Shown here: positions 34,083 through 43,536 of the stretch, in pieces | Position numbering within the stretch: position 1 is the stretch's first letter | How the letters are laid out: the number at the start of each line of letters is the position of its first letter | DNA from: Phaeosaccion multiseriatum | Lineage: Eukaryota > Ochrophyta, other classes | Assembly: GCA_965112735.1 (NCBI GenBank) | Contig: OZ218965.1 | Span: 2,232,001 to 2,296,000, forward strand | Direction of reading: 5' to 3' | DNA length: 64,000 nt | Notes under the pieces: generated by a model | Told to the model about the DNA's origin: nothing | What the model saw: the letters and a program-made list of their open reading frames with translations, nothing else | Databases searched by the model: none | Translations under genes and position numbers: made by a program

Positions 34083-34393
34083 TCCATCGCCGGCTTTCCA
34101 CCTCTCCTGCCCTGCCGATATGCCTGCCGCCCATTTCGTCGTGCCAGCTGACCAAGTCGCTTCTGAGCCCTCCGTCCTCGCCGTCGGTCGTGCCTGAGTG
34201 ATTCCATGTGGGTGTCCGTGCCGCCGCCGCTTGCCTACCCAGCCCATGATGCTCTGGCATAGGAGTCGACAATCGCGCCGCCCTTGCTGCTGCCATTGCT
34301 GCTGCCATTGCTGCTTCGAGGGTGTCCGGGGAAGACGGTGTAGTGGCCCGCCCGCGGTGTGAATCTCTCCACAAGCTCAGCCTGGATTGACAT
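34083..34393 (-). pseudogene. Relic of APC1 exon 1, rearranged
   Basis: 34133-34393 matches APC1 exon 1 (13488-13743), including the ATG and the GHYTVFPGHPRSSNGSS coding stretch. It carries a 5-bp and a 1-bp deletion that break the frame and an NGSSNGSS repeat expansion. At about 34130 the match jumps to a segment equivalent to APC1 exon 8 near 6410-6445 (GGCTTTCCACCTCTCC). About 7 kb of APC1 is therefore missing from this copy, joined at a CAT microhomology. It lies head to head with intact DONSON. Confidence 0.85.
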
Positions 34394-34703
34394 CGTCTGG
34401 CACGTATCTTCCAGTTCTCTCGCTTCTTTTGCCTTGTCCCCCTCTATATGGGGTTTAAGCACCCCATGGGAGAAGGATTTGCCATTACACATAGATCCCA
34501 CACACCCTGGGGCAGCCCCCAGAGAAGTTGGAATCAGATTCACAGATGCCGGCGAGTTCAAATCTTCTTCTCAATAAAGGCCTTCTCTGTGTCTTGCAAC
34601 TCCATCGATCTCTGCGCGAGTATCATGTCTGGGAGGTCAGCACTAGCAGAAGTGGCGTGAGCAGGAGCTGAAGGAGAGGAGAGCTTCCTGGAAGCCGGTA
34701 CCA
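34394..34703. promoter_or_regulatory. Likely DONSON promoter (duplicate of 13744-14085)
   Basis: A 310-bp interval between the relic APC1 ATG and the DONSON ATG retains blocks of the APC1/DONSON intergenic region. Because DONSON is intact only here and APC1 only at 13743, each copy now probably drives one working gene. No core promoter motif is obvious. Confidence 0.5.
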
Positions 34704-35876
34704 ATGGAGAAAAATGTGAAAGAGGGCGGTGGGACAGCTGCTTTGACCGCAAGGGAGCTATGTGCTCTTCAGAAGCGGAAACGGAAGCGAGAGGCAGTCC
34801 AGCAACAGCAGCAGAAGAAGAACAAGACAGAGCTGGCTCTGCAGGATGGGGGGGGTGGGGAAGAGGAAGAGGGGGAGGAGAGGGATAAAGACAAGGGACA
34901 ACTCCACGGCCAACGGAGGTTGATACCTCATAGGGCTGGCTCTGCGGGCGACTCTCTGAGTAAAGAAATGTCGGGGACGGTAGTAGGGTCCGTGTTACCA
35001 TCACCAGCCTCGTCGTCGCCCTCGGGTTTGCTAGCAACCGCGGTGTCCAAGAGTGGCAACAGCAGTGGCAAATTCAAGCCGCCGAGGAAGTCGGTTCGGG
35101 GCAGCCCACCACAGACTCTTGGGACCTCGCCGCAGTCTAGTCTGCTCGGTGTTGGGCAGCAGCAGAGACGGAAGCCGCGCCAGGAGAGGACGGACGAGCT
35201 CGGGCAGGAGAAGCAGGGGGGGGGGGGGAAGAAGAAGCAGGAGGAGGGCAGTCGCGATGCTTTGCCTGTGTCGTTCTTCAGCCAAGTCATGGACAAGGCG
35301 GGCCCTCCGTCTCGCCCCTTTCCCTCGACAAGGTCCGCCCATGAGGCCGGACAAGATAGAGCAGAGCATCAAGGCGAGAAAGGTAGGAGCAGGGGGAGCA
35401 GAAGCGCTGGCCCAAGCACTAGCGCTGGTACTGGCGCCCATCGGGCCAGCGTGCGGCCTGCAGCCATGAGTCTGTCAGACATCATCGCTGGGGCGGCAGG
35501 GGAAGGGGCAGGCCCTGTCACAGAGACGAGGGGGGCTGCTGCCGGGACTCATAGCGGGAGCGACGATGATCAAAGTAACAGCAACTGCAGTAGTAGCAGA
35601 AGCCGAGATGCCGGGCTCATGGCGGCGGGGGGAGGTGGGGTCGCCGGTCGGAAGAGGGGGAGCGCCTCGGCGGGGCTGGGGGACGGTAAAAGTGTGGCAT
35701 TGCGGCCCAACAACACCAACACTGTCAGCAGCGTCACCGCATCCAGTGGGCAGGCCGTGTTGCGAAAGGCCAGTAACACTGGATCGTCCTCCGTAGAGCA
35801 GCAGCAGGAACAGTCATATGGGCAGCAGCAGGTCCTCTTCGGGGGGGGCGAGCGCAGCAACACGGGCGGCAACCAG

Positions 35877-35912
<36 letters not shown>

Positions 35913-38658
35913 CGACAGCGACAGCAACAACAACAGCAGCAGCAGCAACAGCAGCGAGCTTTCCTGAGCCTGGACCGTATGCCCGACTTTAGCCTCGAGG
36001 AGACGCGCCAAGCGCCGATGCTCCCGCCCCGCCCACCGGGGGGAGGGGTTGGTGGTGGTACAGCGCCAGGGGCCGCCGCCGGAGGAGGCTCGCCGGCAGA
36101 AGCAGAAGCAGGAGAAGAAGAAGGGGAAGCAGCAGCAGCAGGAGGAGGAGCAGGAGGAGGAGGAGGAGGAGGAGGAGGAGGAGGAGGAGGAGGAGGTGGG
36201 GAAGAGGCCAAGGCATCAGCAGCCGTGGCGAGTTCTAATACTGGTTATAGTGGCGGCCGCAGGGAGTGGAGGACCTCTGTTCGGGGGCTGCCCGAGGACT
36301 GGACCATCAACACGCGCATGAAAATCGAGGCCGCGGGCAGCTGTCTCGACTGTCTCAGGCATGTGGGGGGTCATGTGGACTACGACGGGATGTGTCGCTT
36401 CCTCAGGCAGAGCGCCGGCAGAGGCGGGCCGGAGGAGGAGGGGATGGGGGAGGAGGAGGAAGGGATGGGGGAGGAGGGAGAGGAAGAGGAGGACGAGGAG
36501 CAGGGGAAGGGGGAGAGGGCAGGGCGGCGTGGGAGGCAACCAGAGTCAGAGCGGCAGCGGCAGCGGCGACGGAGGCGGCGGGTTGAGCGGCGTCGCCAGC
36601 TGTTGGAGGAGTGGCGCTCTGCCGTCATGTACTATGCACACCCCTCAGCTGCGCTGCCCCCCGCCGCCCTCACACACCAGCACAGCGTGCTCTCTCCTCT
36701 GCAGGCGGACCCTGGCAGGGCACTTGTGTGTCACCCCCTCGCTGCTCACCCCAAGCCCTCAGTAGGCACCACCACCGGCTGGCAGGGCTTCTTCTGGTTA
36801 GTGAGCGGGAACGAGAGAGGAGGGAGGGGGAGAGAGAGGAGAGGGGGGAGAGGAGAGAGAAGGGGAGAGAGGGGGGAGAGAAGGGGAGAGAGAGGAGGGC
36901 CTTCTCGTTATATCCGCTCCGGTGCTCTGTTTGTTCTCTCTCCTTCCGTCAGTTGCCATTTGTTTGCCACGTGCCGGAAGGCCTCTCTCCCCGCCATCCA
37001 CTGCCATCCATTGGCATCCACTGCCACCTCCTACCCCCCTCCCCTCGCCAAGCTGTCGCCTCGTCCTCCCCTCCGTCCCTCCCCTCCGTCCCTCCCTCCC
37101 GCTTGGTGGTGTTCATCCTTGCCTACCTCCTTGACCCCCTCCACTTCCCGCTCCTCTCCCCTTTGCAGGCAGAGAAGGAGGGACTGGGAAGAGGCCTTTC
37201 GTAGCCTCTTCTTCGGCCTTATGGCCGCGGCAAAGGAGCAGCAGCTGGTGGAGAGGGAGAGGGAGAGGGAGAGGGAAAGGGAAGAGGCAAGCCGCGCCCC
37301 ATCGGGTCCTGACACCAATTGCTCCTCCTCAGGCAGCGGGGGCGGCTCTGGCAGCAGTGGCGGCCGTGACTGCTCCTTTTACGTCCGCTGGCCCTCCTAC
37401 GTTGTCCTGTTCAGACTCGGCCGCGTCACGGCTGAGGAGGGAGGAGAAGAGGAACGGGGGGGGGGGGGCGGGAAGAGCAAGGGCAAGGGCAAAGGCAAAG
37501 GCAAAGGCAAGGGCAAGGGCAATGGCAATGGCAATGGCAATGGCAATGGCAATGGCAATGGCAATGGCAATGGCAATGGCAATGGCAAGGGCAGGGGCAA
37601 TGGCAATGGCAATGGCAATGGCAATGGCAATGGCAATGGCAATGGCAATGGCAAGGGCAATGGCAATGCTGCAGGCGGCGATACAGCAGCTCGAGTCGCC
37701 CCCGTGGTGGTGGTGAGCCGCTCGACAGCCAAGCTTAGGCGCCGCTTGAGCGCGGCAAGGGTGCGCTTCTCCATGCCTCTCGCCCCTCAGGAGGGGGACA
37801 AGGAGAGGAGGTATATTGACCCATCCTCGCTGAGGGACGCCATGCTGCTGGGGGATGGGACGAGGGACTTCTCTGTCAACGATGACGAGCAGGACAAGGA
37901 TAAGGCGCCGCACCTCACCTGCCTCATCATTCAGGTGTGTGTGTGTGAGCGTGTGTGTGTGTGACTGTGTGTGTGAGTGTGTGTGTGTGTGTGTGTTTCT
38001 GTGAATCTCCGTGTGTGAGTGTGTGCGTGAGTGTGTGTGTCTATGTGTGTGAGTGAGTGTATTATGTCTGTGTGTCTGTGTGTGTCTGTGTGTGTGTGCG
38101 TGAGTGTGTGTGTGTCTGTGTGTGTATGTGTGTATGCTGTCTGGAGGGGGAGGAGGGGGGGGTTGGTGGGCTTCCATGCTTCGGAGCGCCCTCTCCGATG
38201 CACACACGCACACGCACACACATACACACACATACACACGTACAGAGAGAGAGAGACACGTACACACGTACAGAGAGAGAGAGACACGTACACACGCGCT
38301 CGCAGCCCCAATAATCCAATGCCCCCCCCCCCCCCCATATGCCTCCATCCTTCCATATGCCTCCATCCTTCCATATGCCTCCATCCTTCCATATGCCTCC
38401 ATCCTTCCATATGCCTCCATCCTTCCATATGCCTCCATCCTTTAATATGCCTCCATCCTTCCATATGCCTCTATCCTTCCATATGCCTCCATCGCGCAGG
38501 GCCGCTTGGCGGTGCTGGGCATGTTCGACTTCCTTCTCGCGGAGTGCAGCCTGGGGTCAGGATCAGGGGCGGGGGGGGCGGGGGGGGGGCGCAGCACGGA
38601 CGTTCCCCTGCTGCTGTCACGCTCGCCCTTCTCTGGCGCCTGCCTCAGGGAGTTGCAG

Positions 38659-38713
<55 letters not shown>

Positions 38714-39569
38714 TGTGCGTGGGTATGTGCAGGGAGGAGCGAGCACTTCGGTCCTTCCCAGCCTGACGTACTGCGCCTCGCTGACTTACTGCCCCCTATA
38801 GGTGAAGTCGCATACCCGCGTCACGGCCGCCCCTGTACCCCCTGGGCCTCTCCGCACCAACCCCTCCGCCCCCTCCAACGGTCAGATGGTTAGTAACGGT
38901 CAGATGGTTAGTAACGGTCAGATGGTTAGTCAGATGGTGGTGCTGGTGGGGCAGATCCTTCCCTCTGCGGTGAGGACCATCGCCAAAGTGCTGGGGCCGC
39001 TGTGCGAGCTCGAGGGTGAGGCGGCGACAGAAGAGCAGCAGCACAGGGGAGGGGGGGGGGAGGGGAAGGACAGGGAGAAGGAGGAGGGTGGTGAGGAGGA
39101 GGAGGGTGGTGAGGAGGGGGAGGGAAGGGGGCAAGAGGACGATGAGGAGGACGCGCTTTTCAGGGCGACTTTGACTGCCGATCCAGAGACGGTGTTCCTC
39201 AGCGCCGCTTCCACCAAGGCGGGCGTGCGCGTGCATCGCTGTCGGCCCTCGCCGTCTGTAACTGTAAGGGGGTTGCGGAAGTGTGTGCCATACCGTCCAC
39301 GGCCAGCCGCATCCCCGCGGGGCGAGGAGCAGCGCGACCGAGAGAGGGAGGAGAGACAAGAGAGGGAGGAGAGGGGGGGCGGGGTGGGCGGGTATGTGGT
39401 GGAACTCAACTCGCACCGCTCTCTACGAGGGGCAGCGGTCACAGATGGCAGGGAACGGTTACATCCACAGTCAGAGCAGTTGGTGATACAGCCACCGCCG
39501 ACCTACCTCTACGACGCCGAGGTAGCCTACCCCGCCCTGCACGCAGATGCACGAGTGCGCTTCACCTAA
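34704..39569 (+). CDS. DONSON: DONSON-family replication initiation factor
   Basis: Four exons, 34704-36796, 37169-37934, 38500-38658 and 38802-39569, close in phase and give about 1,261 aa. DONSON proteins act in the nucleus in assembling the CMG helicase at replication origins and in fork protection. Recognisable blocks are EWRTSVRGLPEDWTINTRMK (matching the 'DWSLKTR' region), EEWRSAVMYYAHPSAALP, RRDWEEAFRSLFFGLM, CSFYVRWPSYVVLFRLG, a phosphodegron-like STAKLRRRLSAARVRFSMPL block, LAVLGMFDFLLAECSL and PLLLSRSPFSGACLRELQVK. It is about twice the usual family length because of low-complexity insertions: a long N-terminal Ser/Gln region, polyglutamine, poly-Glu/Gly, (GN)n in exon 2 and NGQMVS repeats in exon 4. 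The start was chosen at the ATG preceding a frame that stays open. Confidence 0.85.
36797..37168. repeat. DONSON intron 1: purine half then pyrimidine half
   Basis: The intron starts GTTAGTGAGC and is then almost all GAGAGGGGGAGAGG for about 100 bp. Its 3' half is CCATCCACTGCCATCC copies followed by CCCTCCCCTCCGTCC up to TTTGCAG. It is the clearest example of the two-part intron layout seen across the window. Confidence 0.85.
37495..37668 (+). repeat. (GGCAAT)n hexanucleotide coding repeat in DONSON
   Basis: GGCAAG/GGCAAA units followed by long GGCAAT runs encode Gly-Lys then Gly-Asn dipeptides inside exon 2, between the RVTAEEGGEEERGG stretch and the conserved RSTAKLRRRL block. The frame is kept because the unit is 6 nt. 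Confidence 0.9.
37935..38498. repeat. DONSON intron 2: (GT)n, then (CA)n, then an 18-bp minisatellite
   Basis: The donor runs into GTGTGTG-rich sequence (37935-38130). CACACA- and AGAGAGA-rich sequence follows (38195-38300), and then an 18-bp repeat (CCATATGCCTCCATCCTT, about nine units, 38335-38490). The GT half and the CA half are complementary and could fold back on each other. Confidence 0.88.
38659..38735. repeat. (GT)n following the DONSON exon 3 donor
   Basis: CAG|GTGCGTGTGTGTG continues as about 30 GT dinucleotides, then TTGTGTGCGTGGGTATGTGC. Confidence 0.92.
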
Positions 39570-40644
39570 GCTCTCTTCTGCCTTAAGCTTCGGTAACTTG
39601 CCGTTGCTTGAGCTTACTTTGAATGTTAATGCTAATGAATGCCTGTCCATTGACCAATTGACTGATCATCGTCTGTGGCCCAGCCGGCCGGGGGGAGGGA
39701 GATGGGACTCTGGTTTCCGATTCCAGGCTCTCCTCTGCCTCTGTCTATCCAGGGAGAGGGAGAGAGACTGTGGGGCTCTACATGGGATGGCAGCAGATGG
39801 AGGAAGAGATGACCCCCATCGTTACAGAAGATGACCCTCGGCAGGTGCCTGTTGGAGGTCGTCAGTGTTCAGTTTTCAGTTTTCAGCTTTTATGTGACAT
39901 TGTCAATATCGAACACCATAAACGGAGTCGATATCGAAGGATCCAACCTCAGAGTCGCTGAAAATGAAGTCAATGAATGCTCCGCCGCCTTAGGGTGCCT
40001 TCCCTTCCAGCGGTGGGCCGCCAGGTGTCTCCCCCCCCACCCACCAAGCTAACACAGGAGCTAAGCTCCTCCCCACACATCCGCGCGAGAGGCTAGAGGG
40101 ATGGCAGTAGATGGAGAGTGATGGCAGGTCACAAGCTCGTGGCGAGGCGTGGGAGTCGCTCTCCATCTACTGCCATCGCTCTCCCTCTCTCTCCACCTTT
40201 CTCGCTCTTTCTCTCTCCCGCCGCGCCTCAAAAATGGCCTTCCCTCCTCCTTGCTTTTCTATGCCCCCCTGATTCACTGCTTGGCTTCACTGCTGGACTT
40301 GGCTGCTGGGCTCGGCTGCTCGGCTGCTGGGCTTGGCTGCTCGGCTGTTCGGCTTGGCTGCTCGGCTGCTGGGCTCCCGTCCGCAATGCGAAACCCCTCC
40401 CCGGCCGATCGAACAAGGAGCAATGCCATGGAGCAATGCCATGGAGCAATGCCATGAAGCAATGCCATGAAGCCGTGGTGCAGCACCGTTCAATAACTCT
40501 AACTCAAACACCAGCCCCGCCCACCGCGGCCCTATCCGCTGCCATCCCCCCGCCCTGGCCCCATCCACTGCCATCTCCCCGCCCCGCCCCTCGCTTCACG
40601 GCACAACCTAACCCCTCCCCTCCCTTCCCCTCGATTCGATTCAC
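39570..40644. other. Convergent spacer between DONSON and NAP1
   Basis: DONSON (plus) and NAP1 (minus) converge here, so both 3' UTRs should lie in this interval. It holds a pair of inverted copies of the GATGGCAGTAGATGGAGAG element (about 40100-40120 and 40162-40182) that could form a stem of about 19 bp. CGGCTGCTGGGCTTGG repeats lie at 40285-40375 and GCAATGCCAT repeats at 40420-40470. No convincing gene was found. Confidence 0.6.
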
Positions 40645-42505
40645 TTAAGACTGTTTGCACTCCTGCTCCACCGCCTCCCCCCCCGGTGGGGAACCCTCCG
40701 CCCTTCCGTCCCCCTCCCCTCCCCTGCCCTGCGTTGCCCCGGCCCCCTCCGCGCTGCTGCCCTTGGACTTGCCCCCACCCTCGAGGAGGTCGTCCTCATC
40801 GTCGTCGTCCTCCTCCTCTTCCTCCACGGCCTCCCCTGTGAACCACATGACGGCGTTGGGGATGAGGTGGTTGCGGAAGATGAGGGCAACTTCGTAGTCC
40901 ATCTCGAAGTTGAAGTTGTAGGGCATCTCCTGTTACAGTCAGAGCACAGGGCAGAGGGCAGGGCAGGGTGGGAGGACAGAGGGCAGAAGAGCACAAGAGC
41001 AGAAGAGGGAAGAAGACATGTAGAGGCATACAGGCAAGGGGTAATGGTGGGTTAGTGGAGCCGCTCGAGAGAGGCAGTGAGGCATACAGGGGGTGGCGAG
41101 AGCCGTGGCTGTCCTTCTGGAGAGGTGCCCCCTCAAGGCGTAATATTATTAACACAAGTCTCCCTTCGTCCATATGCTGCGCTGCTGCACTGCTACGATG
41201 CGACGCCCACCTACTACGAAGAGCACCCCCCCCCCCCCCCCTCCTCCTCCTCCTCCTCCTCCTCCTCCTCTTCGTCCTCCTCCTCCTCCTCCTCCCCCTC
41301 CTCCTCCTCCTCCTCCTCCTCCTCCTCCTCCTCCTCCTCCTCCTCCTCCTCCTCCTCCTCCTCGTCCTCCTCCTCCTCCTCCTCGTCCTCCCCCTCCTCC
41401 TCCTAGTTCTCCTCCTCCTCCTCCAGCTCCTCCTCCTCCTCCTCCTCCTCGTCCTCGTCCTCTTCCTCTTCCTCCCTGTCCCGCTCAAACAGTTTCTTTG
41501 AGCAAACCCCCCCACACTCATACGCTCCAACACCCCCCCCCTCCCCCACTCACCTCATCATCGTCATCCTCGTCCTCTGCCTCCGGGTTGTACATGATCG
41601 GCTCCAGGAAGAACTTGAAGAACGACTCTTTGGGGGTGACCTTTGGGATGGGGGTGGGGGGGAGAGAGAGAAGGAGGGAGGGGGCGTGAGCTGAAACGGA
41701 AGGAGAGCGCGCCTTTCAACAGCAGAGGCCCAAAGGCGAGGGCCAAAGGCGAGGGCCAAAGGTGATGGGCTGACCTGCCCCACATCGTGCCGAGAATTTT
41801 GATATGGACACATGAGGAATCCGCTTTTCTGTTGAGCAGTGAAGAACCACCCGCTCACTGACTGACTCACTGACTGGCTCACTGACTGACTGACTGACTC
41901 GCTGACTGACTGACTCACTGACTGACTGACTGACTGACTCACTGACTGACTCACTGACTGACTTGCTCACTGACTGACTCACTGACTGACTGACTGACTG
42001 ATTGACTGACTGACTCACTGACTGACTGACTGACTGACTCACTGACTGACTGACTGACTGACTGACTGACTGACTGACTGACTGACTCACTGACTGACTG
42101 ACTCACTGACTCACTGACTGACTGACTGATTGACTGACTGACTCACCTGTTTGACCGTGCGCACCTCGCCCTTGTTCTTCCCCACGCGCTTGCGGACCTT
42201 CTTGGTCACTGATGTCTCGCAGAGGTTCATGCCCTGTGTGCATTGAGTGTATTGAATGAATTGAGTACATTGCGTGCAGGGCAGGGCAGCGCGACAAGAG
42301 GTCGAGGGTATGGGAAACACAAGTGTGAGGGTGGGCGTGAGGGTCGGCGTGAGGGCGTGCATGGCCCGAGAGAAGTGACCAACCGACCGACCGACCGACA
42401 GAGAAAGGGGCAATGGGACAATGGGACAATGGGACAATGCCACAGGCCGGACATGCGCTGTCTGTCTCTGTCTGTCTGTCTGTCTGTCAGTCAGTCAGTC
42501 AGTCA

Positions 42506-42545
<40 letters not shown>

Positions 42546-42580
42546 GTCTGCCTGTCTGTCTGCCTGTCTGTCTCTCTCTC

Positions 42581-42647
<67 letters not shown>

Positions 42648-43368
42648 GCCTGTCGGTCTGTCTGCCGTCCGTCCAGTGCCATCTTCGTTACCTTGGTCCA
42701 GTTGATATCACAGCCGACCACCTTCTCCAGCAGAGGCTCGCCCTGAGGTACACATATACACACAGTGTGAGACATCAGGTGTGAGGGATGCATTGGGGGC
42801 GTGAGGGATGCGACGTCGTACTGGACAGCACGAGAACGCAGCTCAGAGAGAGGCAGGGACAGAGAGAGAGGGGTCAAGAGGGAGGCAGGCAGAGAGAGAG
42901 AGAAAGAGAGAGAAACAGAGAGAGGAGAGAGAGAGAGGTCTAGTGGGAGAGAGAGACACAAAGAGAGAGAGAGGGAGAGGCAGAGGGGGGTCGAGCACGC
43001 CGGTCCACTGTATGCCATTCAGGCGCTGACACCAGGTCCTGACTGACTGACAGACAGACAGACAGACTGACTGACTGAATGACTGACTGGCCGACTGAAT
43101 GACTGGCTCACCTGGTCCATGATGTTGGCCGTTTCGTAGGCCTTGGTGAGGACCTTGTCGCTGAAGTAGTCGCAGTCCTCCGAGAAATGGAACTCCAGCG
43201 TGAAGCCCATCAGATCCTCCCTCTCCACACACCTGCAGGTACACGCACACGCACACGCACATACGGGGAAGGGCAGGGCCACGCACACGCACATACGGGG
43301 AAGGGCAGGGCAAAGGTGAGGGCGTTGATGCACGGGCCCCAGAGAGAGAGAGAGAGAGAGAGAAAGAA

Positions 43369-43443
<75 letters not shown>

Positions 43444-43472
43444 AGAGAGAGAGAGAGAGAAAGAAAGAAAGG

Positions 43473-43536
<64 letters not shown>

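Noticed and set aside
37357-38438. Minus-strand proteins with AIAIAIAI and THTHTHT runs opposite DONSON
   Set aside because: They are antisense shadows of the (GGCAAT)n coding repeat and the (GT)n intron. The plus-strand DONSON frame explains the region.
42468-42705. Cys/Leu/Ser-repeat ORFs (VCLSVCLSVCLS) as a cysteine-rich secreted protein
   Set aside because: They are pure (TCTG)n microsatellite read in one frame, located inside a NAP1 intron.
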